Assembly (NCBI RefSeq): GCF_041378895.1
Contig: NZ_CP144212.1
Coordinates: forward strand, 1,845,501-1,909,500
Direction of reading: 5' to 3'
Length of the DNA: 64,000 nucleotides
DNA from: Dechloromonas sp. ZY10
Lineage (GTDB): Bacteria > Pseudomonadota > Gammaproteobacteria > Burkholderiales > Rhodocyclaceae
In this document: positions 1 to 9,078 of the stretch, one piece after another
Numbering within the stretch: position 1 is the stretch's first letter
How the letters are laid out: each line of letters begins with the position of its first letter
The notes under the pieces: generated by a model
Told to the model about the DNA's origin: nothing
Database searches by the model: none
Seen by the model: the letters and a program-made list of their open reading frames with translations, nothing else
Position numbers and translations under genes: made by a program

Positions 1-44
1 CAAAAGGCATAATCCTACTTGAGCGGGCGGGATTGCGCCAGAAT

Positions 45-62
45 CCGGGCGCTGACGCCCGG
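45..62. terminator. GC-rich hairpin beyond the 71-424 gene
   Basis: A perfect 7-bp stem (CCGGGCG / CGCCCGG) with a 4-base loop lies about 9 bases past the stop codon of the leftward gene. No T-run follows on either strand, so it is at best a weak or factor-assisted transcription end. Confidence 0.25.
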
Positions 63-70
63 GTTGCGAC

Positions 71-424
71 TTAATTTGGGCGGACCAGCGTGTACTGGTG
101 GCGGAAGCCAGCGTTTTTCAACTCGGCGACCGAGAAGGAATCGCGGGCGCCAACCAGCTTGACCCGACCGCTGCCGTTCGGGGCATCATGCCCGGCGGTG
201 GTTTCGCGGATATCGACAATGATCGGCTCGGGGGCAATCAGGCGGACTTCCAGCGCGGTATCGAGATCGTTCTTGACCCAGAACTGGTAATGCGCATTGG
301 CCCCGGCCAGCTTGACCTGCTCCTGCAACTTGCCGTCGATATAGACATCGATCAGCACCGGCTCGACGGCCTGGGCGGCAAAAGAAAGGGAGAGAGCAGC
401 AAGCAGGACAGACAATGATTTCAT
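71..424 (-). CDS. putative secreted/periplasmic protein, unknown function
   Basis: This encodes 117 aa. It starts at the ATG that begins a clear Sec signal peptide (MKSLSVLLAALSLSFAAQA, predicted cleavage after the final AQA), which is why the longer upstream reading is not used. The mature part is about 98 residues, with alternating hydrophobic residues suggesting a small beta-rich periplasmic domain, and it has no cysteines. I do not recognise a family. It is divergent from the Mth938-like gene at 651, so the roughly 225-bp spacer should carry both promoters. Reality is supported by the signal peptide and codon usage; function is unknown. Confidence 0.7.
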   Translation of the reverse strand: MKSLSVLLAALSLSFAAQAVEPVLIDVYIDGKLQEQVKLAGANAHYQFWVKNDLDTALEVRLIAPEPIIVDIRETTAGHDAPNGSGRVKLVGARDSFSVAELKNAGFRHQYTLVRPN

Positions 425-650
425 GGCAGTAGCGGCGAGCCTGCGCAGCACGCTGGCTGCACACCTCGAAAAAGGCAAAAAACAATCTCTTATTCTAACG
501 CGCGACCGGCAATTCCTTGCCACTGTTTTTCAGCCCTGCGGCAGCCGCCTTGACCCACTGCTTTCCCGAATAGGCGCGGGCCGCCGAGGAATGCAATAAT
601 CCGCGCTGCGGCGTTGCTGCTCAGCCCCCAGACAGACCGAGGTTTACACC

Positions 651-1022
651 GTGAAACTGCACCAGACCCATCTTGCCGGACTCAACATCTTCACCGCCCA
701 CGGCGAAGGCTTTGTCACGGTCAACCACGAAAAATACGAAAAAAGCCTGATCGTCACCCCGGAAAACATCGTCCCGGCGTGGACCGAGGCCAAGCCGGAC
801 GCCCTCAGCGAAGCCGACATGCAGCAACTGATGCAACTCGGAGTCGAGGTCGTGCTGCTCGGCACCGGCAAGCAGCTGCGCTTTCCGCCCGGCCCGCTGC
901 TGCGCCCTTTCGCCCCGGCCGGGATTGGCATTGAAGTCATGGATCTGCCGGCGGCCTGCCGGACTTACAACATCCTTGCCGCCGAGGGGCGCAAGGTGGC
1001 GGCGGCGCTGATCTTCGACTAA
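651..1022 (+). CDS. Mth938-like (DUF498/AAMDC) domain protein
   Basis: This encodes 123 aa, the usual length for this single-domain family. The chain matches the Mth938 fold pattern: an N-terminal strand pair (MKLHQTHLAGLNIFTAHGEG), then a region with VVLLGTGKQLRFPP near residues 68-81, then IGIEVMDLPAACRTYNILAAEGRKVAAAL at the C-terminus. In the family the VLLGTG and TYN(I/L)L segments are the conserved marks. The human relative AAMDC is linked to mitochondrial and adipogenic roles, but the bacterial role is unknown. It stands alone about 120 bp upstream of moaA in the same direction. No catalytic motif is visible. Confidence 0.8.
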   Translation: MKLHQTHLAGLNIFTAHGEGFVTVNHEKYEKSLIVTPENIVPAWTEAKPDALSEADMQQLMQLGVEVVLLGTGKQLRFPPGPLLRPFAPAGIGIEVMDLPAACRTYNILAAEGRKVAAALIFD

Positions 1023-1141
1023 AGGGCAAATATTTTGGCAAAGCGAGGGAACCTGGCTGCTTTTTTGATTTCTGTACTGGTAGACCGCCCTGTCGGTCAC
1101 CAATAATCCCGGCTATTGTCACCGTCCGCGCAGCCCCCCCG

Positions 1142-2215
1142 ATGCAAAACGAAACCCTGAGACCGGAACACACCCCCGACGGCCTGCAAGATTTCCGTCC
1201 GAACCTCGATCCGGCCCGCCTGATGCACGCCGAAGGCGCTCTGGTCGACAAGTACGGCAGGCGAATCACTTATTTGCGCCTGTCGATCACCGACCGCTGC
1301 GACTTCCGCTGCACTTATTGCATGGCCGAGGAAATGAGCTTCCTGCCCCGCGACAAGGTGATGAGTCTGGAAGAATGCCTGCGGGTTTCGGCTGCCTTCG
1401 TCAGCCTTGGCGTAACCAAGCTGCGAATTACCGGCGGCGAGCCGCTGGTGCGCAAGGAAGCGATGTGGCTGATCGAACGCCTGGGCGCCCTGCCCGGCCT
1501 CGAACAACTGGTGCTCACCACCAACGGCTCGCAACTCGAACGCTTTGCCGGACCGCTCAAGGCTGCCGGCGTCAAGCGCATCAACATCAGCCTGGATACC
1601 CTGAAACCGGATCGTTTCAAGGCAATTACCCGCATCGGCGACCTCGGCAAGGTCCTGCAGGGCATCGCCGCTGCGCGCGCCGCCGGCTTTACCCGCACCA
1701 AGCTCAACGCGGTGATGATGCGCGGCACCAACGACGACGAATTCGTCGACCTGGTGCAGTTTGCAGTCGAAAACGAACTCGACATCTCCTTCATTGAAGA
1801 AATGCCGCTCGGCGAAATTCACGGCCGCGACAATACCTTCATTTCCTCGGAAGAAGCCCGCCAGATCATCGGCCAACGCTATCCGCTGGTGGCCAGCGAG
1901 GAATCCTCCGGCGGCCCGGCCCGCTACTGGCGGACTCCCGGCAGTGAAAGCCGGATCGGCTTCATCTCCCCGCACAGCCACAATTTCTGCGACAGCTGTA
2001 ACCGGGTCCGGATCACCGCGCAAGGCGAGCTTTACCCCTGCCTCGGCCAGAACGACGCGACCAACCTGCTCAGTGTTCTGCGCGGCGGCGCCGACGACGC
2101 CCAGCTGCGCCAGGCAATCGTCGACAGCATGGGGATCAAGCCCTGGGGGCACGACTTCACCCAGCAGATGAACGCGCCGCAAGTCGTACGCTTCATGTCC
2201 ATGACCGGCGGCTGA
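1142..2215 (+). CDS. moaA: GTP 3',8-cyclase MoaA
   Basis: MoaA is the radical SAM enzyme that converts GTP to (8S)-3',8-cyclo-7,8-dihydroguanosine triphosphate, the first step of molybdenum cofactor synthesis in the cytoplasm. The 357-aa chain has the radical SAM triad C53-x3-C57-x2-C60 (CDFRCTYC), the GGEP motif ([10 protein letters not shown]) for SAM binding, and the second [4Fe-4S] site near the C-terminus ([19 protein letters not shown]). It ends in the GG pair (SMTGG) that is needed for activity in the family. About 35 residues precede the usual start of the core, slightly longer than typical. No other moa gene is nearby. It is followed 14 bp later by the GGDEF-EAL gene. Confidence 0.97.
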   Translation: MQNETLRPEHTPDGLQDFRPNLDPARLMHAEGALVDKYGRRITYLRLSITDRCDFRCTYCMAEEMSFLPRDKVMSLEECLRVSAAFVSLGVTKLRITGGEPLVRKEAMWLIERLGALPGLEQLVLTTNGSQLERFAGPLKAAGVKRINISLDTLKPDRFKAITRIGDLGKVLQGIAAARAAGFTRTKLNAVMMRGTNDDEFVDLVQFAVENELDISFIEEMPLGEIHGRDNTFISSEEARQIIGQRYPLVASEESSGGPARYWRTPGSESRIGFISPHSHNFCDSCNRVRITAQGELYPCLGQNDATNLLSVLRGGADDAQLRQAIVDSMGIKPWGHDFTQQMNAPQVVRFMSMTGG

Positions 2216-2229
2216 CCACCGCTCAGTCG

Positions 2230-4122
2230 ATGCCCACCAGCGCCAGCCAGCCACTCCCCCGGCCGACAACTGCGGCTCCGCGCTGGCTCCTGCTGACCGC
2301 CGCCTTGGCCGGACTGTTGCTGGCCTGGCTGGGGCGCAGCGATCAGCACTGGATCGCCGAAGCCCTCTTTTTGGGCAGCCTGGGCGCCCTGTGCTGGCTG
2401 GCCTTCAGCGAATGGCGGAGCCTGCATCGCAACGCCCAGGCCTATGCCCTGGCCATGCAGGCGGCCCACGACGGTTTCTGGGAATGGGACCCGCGCAGCA
2501 AGAAACTGCAGGTCGGAGCCCGACTGCTTGAAATTCTCGGCTACCGCGAGGATTTTCTCCCCGACACCCACGCCTGGCTGGAGATCGTTCACCCTGACGA
2601 CCGTGCCCATTACAACCGGGCGGTGGCCGACCACCTCAAAGGCCGGAGCGAGCATTTCTATTGCGAATACCGGGTCCGCGCCAGCGACGGCAGTTTTCGC
2701 TGGATCGGCTCGCGCGGGATCGCCGTGCGCGACCCGCAAGGCCGTGCCTACCAGATGGTCGGCTCGGTCAGCGACATCACCGAGCGCCGCCGCTATCAGG
2801 ACAACCTCGAATTCCTCGCCCATCACGACAGCCTGACCGGCCTGCCCAACCGCCTTGAACTGGCACGCACGCTGCCGCCACAGATCGTCGCCGCCAACGC
2901 GGGCAACACGCTGCTGGCACTGTTTTTCATCGACCTCGACCGGTTCAAGGACATCAACGACACCCTCGGCCACCGTGCCGGCGACCTGCTGCTGCAAGGC
3001 GTTGCCCAACGGCTGGGACAATTGTTCGGCAACCAGTGCCAGCTATTCCGCCAGGGGGGCGACGAGTTCATCGCCCTGCTCCCCGGCTGCCCCGACATTG
3101 CCGCTGCGCTGAGCTTTGGCGAAGCGCTGCGCGAGGCGATTGCCCGCCCCTTTGCCGGACACGATGCCGATTTCTTCACCGGAGCCAGCATCGGCCTCAG
3201 CCTCTGCCCGCTCGATGCGGCCGACGGCGAAACCCTGCTGCGCAACGCCGACACCGCGATGTACACGGCCAAGGCCGCCGGCGGCAACGCGCTACGGCAA
3301 TACCAGCCAGAGATGAACCAGCGCCTGCGCCAGCGCATGGAACTCGAAAGCGCCTTGCGCCAGGCGATCCAGCACAACGAACTGGAATTGCATTTCCAGC
3401 CCAAGATCGAGCTTGCCGGCGACCGGCTCTGCGGCGCCGAAGCCCTGCTGCGCTGGCGCCACGCCGGCCGCCTGATCCCGCCCGACCAGTTCATCCCGGT
3501 CGCTGAAGACAGCGGGCTGATCCTCGAAATCGGCGACTGGGTCACCGCCCGCTGCCTGGAACACGCCCGCGACTGGCAACAGCGAGGCGCCAGCCCGCTG
3601 CCCCTGGCGATCAACCTTTCGCCGCGCCAGTTCTGGCGCCGCCGGCCAGCCCAGGAAATCCTCGCCCGCCTGGCCACCAGCGGCCTCCCGCCCTCGGTGC
3701 TGGAGGTCGAAGTCACCGAATCGCTGCTGCTCAATGCCGACAGCGGGGCCACCGAAGAACTGGAAGCCTTGCGCCGGGCCGGCATTCGCGTCGCCCTTGA
3801 CGACTTTGGCACCGGCTACTCGTCGCTCTCCTATTTGCAGCGCCTGCCGATCGGGGTGCTGAAAATCGACAAATCCTTCATCCGCGCACTCGATACTGCC
3901 GATCAGGGAGAAAACCGGCGAGCCGGCGAACTGGTCCGGGCGATCATCGCGATGGCGCACAGCCTGTCGCTCAGCGTGGTTGCCGAAGGCGTCGAAACGC
4001 CAGTGCAGCTGGCCGAACTCAGGGACCTCGGCTGCGACATCGTGCAGGGCTATTTCTACAGCCGACCGCTACCCGCCGAAGAGTTCTTCCAGCGCTATCT
4101 GGCCCCGGGCAAAACCTGCTGA
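2230..4122 (+). CDS. membrane PAS-GGDEF-EAL cyclic-di-GMP protein
   Basis: The 630-aa protein has two N-terminal membrane segments (about residues 18-35 and 43-60), a PAS fold of the PAS_3 type (about 75-185, ending in SDITERRR), a GGDEF domain (about 195-355) and an EAL domain (about 370-620). The GGDEF signature is intact ([11 protein letters not shown]) and so is the EAL signature ([10 protein letters not shown]), as is the [10 protein letters not shown] loop. The protein could therefore make or degrade c-di-GMP; in many such hybrids one domain is regulatory, and the sequence alone cannot say which. It starts 14 bp after moaA, so co-transcription is likely, although a functional link is not evident. 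Confidence 0.93.
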   Translation: MPTSASQPLPRPTTAAPRWLLLTAALAGLLLAWLGRSDQHWIAEALFLGSLGALCWLAFSEWRSLHRNAQAYALAMQAAHDGFWEWDPRSKKLQVGARLLEILGYREDFLPDTHAWLEIVHPDDRAHYNRAVADHLKGRSEHFYCEYRVRASDGSFRWIGSRGIAVRDPQGRAYQMVGSVSDITERRRYQDNLEFLAHHDSLTGLPNRLELARTLPPQIVAANAGNTLLALFFIDLDRFKDINDTLGHRAGDLLLQGVAQRLGQLFGNQCQLFRQGGDEFIALLPGCPDIAAALSFGEALREAIARPFAGHDADFFTGASIGLSLCPLDAADGETLLRNADTAMYTAKAAGGNALRQYQPEMNQRLRQRMELESALRQAIQHNELELHFQPKIELAGDRLCGAEALLRWRHAGRLIPPDQFIPVAEDSGLILEIGDWVTARCLEHARDWQQRGASPLPLAINLSPRQFWRRRPAQEILARLATSGLPPSVLEVEVTESLLLNADSGATEELEALRRAGIRVALDDFGTGYSSLSYLQRLPIGVLKIDKSFIRALDTADQGENRRAGELVRAIIAMAHSLSLSVVAEGVETPVQLAELRDLGCDIVQGYFYSRPLPAEEFFQRYLAPGKTC

Positions 4123-4145
4123 TTGCCGGAAAAACCGGCTCCGCA

Positions 4146-4159
4146 CACGGTCGACCGTG
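4146..4159. repeat. SalI-centred palindromic element (intergenic copy)
   Basis: A perfect CACGGTCGACCGTG palindrome lies 24 bp after the GGDEF-EAL stop. It is followed directly by a second hairpin (TGAAAAAT, loop CGC, ATTTTTCA; 4158-4176). It belongs to the scattered family described in the findings. Its place between two convergent genes fits a role in transcript ends. Confidence 0.85.
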
Positions 4160-4199
4160 AAAAATCGCATTTTTCACCGCCCGGTGGCGGTCGTCCCGG

Positions 4200-4367
4200 C
4201 TAGGGATAGACGCTGCACATGCCCGGCGGCATCGCAACCGGATCGGTCAGCCAGCCGAGCAAGCTGAAAAACAGCGCCAGCAACAATAAAAAGGCGACCC
4301 GCCGGGTCGCCTTGGGATGCTGCTGCCGCCAGTGCCGGAAATGACTCCGGCAAGGCGCGCAGAACAT
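4200..4367 (-). CDS. possible 55-aa membrane microprotein downstream of typA
   Basis: A short reading frame starts 3 bases after the typA stop and encodes 55 aa. It has an N-terminal CAPC motif, a basic stretch (HFRHWRQQHPKATRR), one hydrophobic segment (VAFLLLLALFFSLLGWL) and a C-terminal tail with one cysteine. The layout is protein-like. However, the strong terminator hairpin for typA lies inside the frame, so only read-through transcripts could express it. I rate it as possible, not established. Confidence 0.35.
   Translation of the reverse strand: MFCAPCRSHFRHWRQQHPKATRRVAFLLLLALFFSLLGWLTDPVAMPPGMCSVYP
4285..4313 (-). terminator. typA rho-independent terminator
   Basis: Read leftward, a perfect 10-bp stem (AAGGCGACCC / GGGTCGCCTT) with a 3-base loop is followed by TTTATT. 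It lies about 60 bp past the typA stop. Confidence 0.8.
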
Positions 4368-4370
4368 GGC

Positions 4371-6215
4371 TTATGCGCCTTCGCGCAGAGCGCGCTTGCG
4401 CTCGTTTTCGGTCAGGTGACGCTTGCGCAGACGGATCGACTTCGGCGTCAGTTCAACCAGTTCGTCGTCGGCGATGAATTCGACGGCGGATTCCAGGCTC
4501 AACTGGACCGGCGGCACCAGGCGGACGGCTTCGTCAGTACCAGAAGCGCGAACGTTGGTCAGCTGCTTGCCCTTGATCGGGTTCACGACCAGATCGTTTT
4601 CACGGCTGTGGATACCGATGATCATGCCTTCGTACAGCTTTTCGCCCGGGCTGACGAACATCCGGCCGCGATCCTGCAGCTTCCACAGCGCGTAGGCCAC
4701 GGCTTCGCCGTTATCCTGCGACACCAGCACGCCATTGCGACGCTCGGCAACGTTGCCTTCCTTGACCGGGGCGTACTCGTCGAAAACGTGACTCATCAGG
4801 CCGTTACCACGGGTCAGGTTCATGAACTCGCCCTGGAAACCGATCAGGCCACGCGCCGGGATGCGGTACTCGATACGGACGCGACCGCGACCGTCCGGCA
4901 CCATGTCCTGCAGCTCGCCCTTACGCAGGCCGAGGCTTTCCATCACGCCGCCCTGGGTGTCTTCCTCGACGTCGACGGTCAGCATTTCGTACGGCTCGCA
5001 CTCGACGCCGTTGATCACCTTCTTGACCACGCGCGGGCGGCCAACCGCCAGTTCGTAGCCTTCGCGGCGCATGTTTTCCAGCAGGATGCCGAGGTGCAGT
5101 TCGCCACGGCCGGCCACGTCGAAGACGTCGCCGTTCGGGGTGTCATGCACGCGCAGCGCCATGTTGGTCAGCAGTTCTTTGTGCAGGCGGTCGCGGATCT
5201 GGCGGCTGGTCACGAACTTGCCTTCGGTACCGGCCAGCGGGCTGGTGTTAACCATGAACTGCATCGACAGGGTCGGCTCGTCGATCTTGAGCAGCGGCAG
5301 CGCTTCCGGCTGGTCCGGGTCGGTCACGGTGCAGCCCAGCACCAGATCTTCGATACCGGTGATCTGGACGATGTCGCCGGCCAGACCTTCGGCCATCTCA
5401 ACCTTGTTCAGGCCCTTGTAGCCGAACACCTGACCAATCTTGGCCTTGATCGGGTTGCGATCGTGCTCGGCAGCCTCTTCGTCGGTCCCGAACATGACCA
5501 TCACGTTCTGGCCGGTCTTGACGCGGCCGCGAATGATCTTGCCGACGCCGATACGGCCGACGTAGGAAGAATAATCCAGCGCAGTGATCTGCAGCTGCAG
5601 CGGCGCATCGACATCGGCATCCGGTGCCGGCACGTGGCGCAGGATGGTGTCGAACAGCGGCTTCATGTTCTCGCGCGGCTGGTCGAGTTCCATCGCCGCC
5701 CAGCCGTTGAGGCCGGAAGCGTAGACGATCGGGAAATCCAGCTGTTCGTCGGTGGCACCCAGCTTGTCGAACAGGTCGAAAGTCAGGTTGACGGCGTTGT
5801 CCGGATCGGCGCCGTCACGGTCCACCTTGTTCACCAGCACGATCGGACGCAGGCCTTGCGCCAGCGCCTTCTTGGTCACAAAGCGGGTCTGCGGCATCGG
5901 GCCTTCGGCCGCATCCACCAGCAGCACCACGCCATCGACCATGCCCAGCACGCGCTCGACTTCACCGCCGAAGTCCGCGTGGCCCGGGGTATCGACGATG
6001 TTGATGTGAATACCTTCGTATTCGACGGCGGTGTTCTTGGAAAGAATGGTGATGCCGCGCTCTTTTTCCAGATCGTTCGAGTCCATCACACAATCGACCA
6101 CCTGCTGGTGGGCGGCGAAGGTACCGGATTGGCGGAGCAGTTGGTCAACCAGCGTGGTTTTGCCGTGGTCAACGTGGGCAATGATGGCGATGTTGCGGAT
6201 CGGGCGAACGGACAT
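4371..6215 (-). CDS. typA: ribosome-associated GTPase TypA/BipA
   Basis: BipA is a translational GTPase of the EF-G family that binds 70S ribosomes and helps large-subunit assembly, mainly under cold or other stress. The chosen start ([19 protein letters not shown]) gives 614 aa, the family norm; the frame stays open 39 codons upstream, but that extension is not conserved-looking. G1 (AHVDHGKTT), G3 ([16 protein letters not shown]) and G4 (NKVDRDGA) are intact. The C-terminal BipA-specific region follows ([19 protein letters not shown]). It has its own terminator. There is no strong Shine-Dalgarno sequence before the chosen ATG. Confidence 0.97.
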   Translation of the reverse strand: MSVRPIRNIAIIAHVDHGKTTLVDQLLRQSGTFAAHQQVVDCVMDSNDLEKERGITILSKNTAVEYEGIHINIVDTPGHADFGGEVERVLGMVDGVVLLVDAAEGPMPQTRFVTKKALAQGLRPIVLVNKVDRDGADPDNAVNLTFDLFDKLGATDEQLDFPIVYASGLNGWAAMELDQPRENMKPLFDTILRHVPAPDADVDAPLQLQITALDYSSYVGRIGVGKIIRGRVKTGQNVMVMFGTDEEAAEHDRNPIKAKIGQVFGYKGLNKVEMAEGLAGDIVQITGIEDLVLGCTVTDPDQPEALPLLKIDEPTLSMQFMVNTSPLAGTEGKFVTSRQIRDRLHKELLTNMALRVHDTPNGDVFDVAGRGELHLGILLENMRREGYELAVGRPRVVKKVINGVECEPYEMLTVDVEEDTQGGVMESLGLRKGELQDMVPDGRGRVRIEYRIPARGLIGFQGEFMNLTRGNGLMSHVFDEYAPVKEGNVAERRNGVLVSQDNGEAVAYALWKLQDRGRMFVSPGEKLYEGMIIGIHSRENDLVVNPIKGKQLTNVRASGTDEAVRLVPPVQLSLESAVEFIADDELVELTPKSIRLRKRHLTENERKRALREGA

Positions 6216-6287
6216 GGGAGTGGATTTGGCCAGAAAAATCAAAGGCGCGATTCTAACACCCTGTGCTGCGGCGCAGCATCCCGCAGC

Positions 6288-6313
6288 AAAAAAAAGCCGA
6301 CCAAAACGGTCGG
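6288..6313 (-). terminator. rho-independent terminator of the 6386-6727 gene
   Basis: Read leftward: stem CCGACC / GGTCGG with a 5-base loop, then C and eight T residues. It lies about 75 bp past the gene's stop and just upstream of typA. Confidence 0.85.
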
Positions 6314-6385
6314 ACCGGGGTCTGCTTACCACACCCGGCGCCCGCCGGGCAGCGCCGGACCGGTGTCGGCGCCGCTACCGCCGCC

Positions 6386-6727
6386 TCAGGAAAAACCATC
6401 CTCCAGCGCCGCATCCCGCCGCTGGCGCAGCCCTTCCGGCATGTGCAAGGTAGCGCGATCCCAGCCCTCCAGCGTCAGCACCTGGTCGAGACATTGCTCC
6501 ATCCGCGCATGCGCCTCGCGTGCCGCCTCGGCAATGCAGCGGTGCACCTCGGACGCATTTTCCGGGCCATTCAAACAGGCCTCCTGATAAGCGATCAACT
6601 CGCGCAACAGGCGAATTTCCTTGGCCACCTGCGCCGGACAGGCGCACATATAGACCATTCCCTCTTCGACAATCCGCTCCAGATCATCAGACGAAAAGCG
6701 TTGCAGATAGCTCACGATCAACTCCAT
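6386..6727 (-). CDS. small cytoplasmic protein with CAC motif, unknown function
   Basis: This encodes 113 aa from the ATG of [16 protein letters not shown]. The longer frame upstream runs through GC-rich, non-protein-like sequence, so the inner start is preferred. The chain is mostly helical, with four cysteines, two of them close together ([20 protein letters not shown]). No signal peptide or membrane segment is visible. It has a dedicated strong terminator and no operon partner. I do not recognise the family. The clustered cysteines could bind metal or sense redox state, but this is only inference. Confidence 0.7.
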   Translation of the reverse strand: MELIVSYLQRFSSDDLERIVEEGMVYMCACPAQVAKEIRLLRELIAYQEACLNGPENASEVHRCIAEAAREAHARMEQCLDQVLTLEGWDRATLHMPEGLRQRRDAALEDGFS

Positions 6728-6830
6728 CCAAATAAACACTCCGGAACTCCCCGCATCGCCGCAGCAACCGGGGGAGCGCCAGTATACCCACCACCCCGCG
6801 CCGCCGGCCGGGCAAAAACCGGGCAAATTC

Positions 6831-6842
6831 ACGGTCGACCGT
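6831..6842. repeat. SalI-centred palindromic element (intergenic copy)
   Basis: An ACGGTCGACCGT core lies between divergent genes. On its left are two direct copies of a GGGCAAA motif that elsewhere forms the tail of this element. Confidence 0.8.
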
Positions 6843-6930
6843 AGTCATGGCCCTATTTGCCAAGACCGCGACTGTAAGAAAGCGGGCATCGAAGCGACTA
6901 ACCGGTACATCACCTGCCAAATGTCTCATC

Positions 6931-7663
6931 ATGCCCGACCCCATCGCTTTTTCCTCCCTCGCCCTCAGCCTGCTCGCCGGCAGCCTGACCACCCTGTCGC
7001 CCTGTGTTTTCCCGCTCTTGCCGCTGGTGCTGGGCGGTGCCGTCCAGGCCAACCGGCGGGCGCCGCTGGCAATGGGGCTGGGCATGGTACTGTCGTTTGC
7101 CAGCATCGGCATGCTGGTCGGCGCCCTCGGTCCGGCGCTCGGCATCGACCCCGACCAGGTCCGCCTGGCCGGCGGCTGGCTGCTCCTGGCCTTTGGCCTG
7201 GTCATGCTGATCCCCGCGCTGAATGAACGTTTCAACACCTGGCTGCTGCCGCTGGCCAGCCAGGCCAACGCCGCCGGCAGCAAGTTCGATCAGGGCTCGC
7301 TCGGCGGTGCGCTCTTGCTCGGCGCCCTGCTCGGCCTGATCTGGAGCCCCTGCTCCGGCCCCTTGCTGGCCTCGGCCCTGCCCCTGGTCGCCAGCGAAGG
7401 CGGCGTACTGCGCGGCGGCCTGATCCTCGGCCTGTTTGGAATCGGCGCCGCGATCCCGCTGGTCGCCGTCGCCTACGCCTCGCGCAGCGGCTTCAACCGC
7501 GCGCGGCTGGGTGCTGGGCCACATCGGCGCGATCAAAACCGGCTTTGGCCTGCTCATCCTGCTGCTCGGCCTCGCCATCCTCAGCGGCGCCGACAAATGG
7601 CTGGAAGCCCGCCTCCTCGCCCTGCTCCCCGACGCCTGGATCAATCTCAGTATCCGCTACTAA
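6931..7663 (+). pseudogene. CcdA/DsbD-type membrane thiol transporter, frameshifted
   Basis: Proteins of this family carry reducing electrons across the inner membrane to periplasmic thioredoxin-like partners. From the ATG of MPDPIAFSSLAL the frame encodes six recognisable hydrophobic segments and both conserved membrane cysteine motifs (LSPCVFPLLPLVLGG and WSPCSGPLL). Near 7500-7512, in a GCGCGCGG tract, coding similarity moves to the next frame. There the last membrane segment continues (GHIGAIKTGFGLLILLLGLAI) and ends at a TAA at 7661-7663. Without the shift, the first frame runs through nonsense and then, by chance, joins the downstream thioredoxin gene. One extra base (or two missing) would explain this; it may be a real mutation or a sequencing error. 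Confidence 0.75.
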
Positions 7664-7680
7664 ACCCGATGGAGAACACC

Positions 7681-8061
7681 ATGCAACGCCACCTGCCCGC
7701 CGCCTTCACCCTGCTTGCCCTCTTTGCCCAGACCAACCCCGCCCAAGCCCTCGAAATCGAAGCCTACCGGCCCGAACGCTTTGCCCAGCTGCAACAAAGC
7801 CAAGCCAGCGTCGCCCTGCACTTCCACGCCGACTGGTGCCCCACCTGCCGCGCCCAGCAAAAGGTGTTCAACGGCTGGCAAGGCGACCCCAGCGTCCCCG
7901 GCACCCTGCTCGTCGTCGACTACGACAAAGCCCGCGACCTGCGCCGGCAAATGAGCGTGCGCAGCCAGTCGACCGTGATCAGCTTCAAAGGCAAGGAAGA
8001 AAAAGCCCGGCTGGCGGGGGAAACGGAGGCTGGGGCGTTGCGAAGGGTGTTGGGGGAGTGA
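7681..8061 (+). CDS. secreted thioredoxin-fold protein
   Basis: The 126-aa protein has a signal peptide (ending near AQA, residue 23) and a thioredoxin active site W-C53-P-T-C56 in the context FHADWCPTC. A cis-Pro-type strand region (SQSTVISFKGKEE) follows. It begins 18 bp after the CcdA-like gene and is the likely periplasmic partner that receives electrons from it, as in DsbD, whose parts are here on separate genes. If the CcdA frameshift is real, this thioredoxin may lack its reductant. The reading frame happens to be continuous with the first frame of the CcdA gene, which should not be mistaken for a natural fusion. Confidence 0.85.
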   Translation: MQRHLPAAFTLLALFAQTNPAQALEIEAYRPERFAQLQQSQASVALHFHADWCPTCRAQQKVFNGWQGDPSVPGTLLVVDYDKARDLRRQMSVRSQSTVISFKGKEEKARLAGETEAGALRRVLGE

Positions 8062-8220
8062 GGGGCGGCCGGTCGGTTTCTCTAGCCGTCCGCAGACCAA
8101 GATGGCATCGCTTAATCATCAAATGCTCGGTGAAAATTCAGCGATTGCCACACGAAGGAGCTCTCCTACTGCCACTATTCGCATCTGCCTTGACAGCGGC
8201 GGTAGTTCTCTTGCGTACAT

Positions 8221-9078
8221 TCATCCCATCAATCTGGAAAGTTGCGGGTCATTGCGCATCAACAAGCACCAACGGGCTACCGCCGAGAGTTCGGCTGCAG
8301 GGTTGGTCATCTCGCGCACGCGGGCGCAAACTTCGATCAGTTTCGCCTTGGCCGCTGGGTTATTACCTGCGCGACAACGGGCTTTGGCGTTTGTATAGTC
8401 ATCGATCAAGTCGCCCACTTTCTGCCACACCTTGCGACGGGCTTCTGCCAGCGGTACATGCTCATTGAGCTTGAGCCGTTTTACCGTCTCGCTGACGCGC
8501 TCCCGCTCCCATTCCGAAGAACCGGGCGTAGGAATAACCTTGCCTTCTTCATCGAAGGCAATCAGCGACACATCGTCGTCATCAATCGGGTCAAGCAGGT
8601 AACGCGTTTCAGATTCTTCGCATTGCAGGGTATGCGTGGAGCACAGTGAGCCATTCTTGAGCGGAAACCAACCGCCTTTCTTGCGGTTACCGACATTGCC
8701 GCAGATGCGGAAATTCATATAATCGAAAGCCAGCCACCAATAGCCATCGCGCAGGCTGGCATCCAAGGCCTTGGCCTCCTTCTTGGGGCGAAAATGCTCC
8801 ACGTCATAGTGCGAGTAAAGCTCGCGCACTTCTGAAAACCAGCATTTGCCAGCCGACAACGCCAACAACCATTCCTTCAAGGCACCCCAGTGAGTGCTAT
8901 TGGCGTCAATCAGCGCGTTGCGTTCAGCACGCTTGCCGGCTGCATCCAGGATGGCCAGATCGGCCACCAATTGGACAGACTTTGCCTGCCAGGCATCCCA
9001 CTGCTCTGGCGTCCATGGCTTCCAATTCGGGATATCGGTATCGGTAGGACGCTTGCGCCCCAGGTCAATCCAGATCAC
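8221..9078 (-). CDS. HNH endonuclease, PtuB-like
   Basis: This encodes 285 aa from a GTG start that shares its first base with the TAG stop of the ATPase gene, so translation is probably coupled. The HNH core is at about residues 90-140: D92-V-E-H95-FRPKK, then GYWWLAFDYMNF, then GNRKKGGWFPL. This order (EHxxPK, WWLA..N, NRKxxxFP) is that of the TIGR02646/PtuB nucleases found with PtuA-type ATPases in Septu and Septu-like retron loci. The zinc CxxC pairs of some relatives are absent. It is the last gene of the eight-gene defence operon. A DNA nuclease role is well supported by family; target and trigger are unknown. Confidence 0.85.
   Translation of the reverse strand: MIWIDLGRKRPTDTDIPNWKPWTPEQWDAWQAKSVQLVADLAILDAAGKRAERNALIDANSTHWGALKEWLLALSAGKCWFSEVRELYSHYDVEHFRPKKEAKALDASLRDGYWWLAFDYMNFRICGNVGNRKKGGWFPLKNGSLCSTHTLQCEESETRYLLDPIDDDDVSLIAFDEEGKVIPTPGSSEWERERVSETVKRLKLNEHVPLAEARRKVWQKVGDLIDDYTNAKARCRAGNNPAAKAKLIEVCARVREMTNPAAELSAVARWCLLMRNDPQLSRLMG

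Noticed and set aside
4317-6587. A 756-codon frame opposite typA
   Set aside because: It is antisense to an unmistakable BipA gene, with His/Asp/Val-rich filler typical of shadow frames.
7681-8061. A natural CcdA-thioredoxin fusion protein
   Set aside because: The continuous frame from 6847 arises only because the shifted CcdA frame stays open by chance. The stretch between about 7505 and 7660 is nonsense, and the thioredoxin has its own start and signal peptide.
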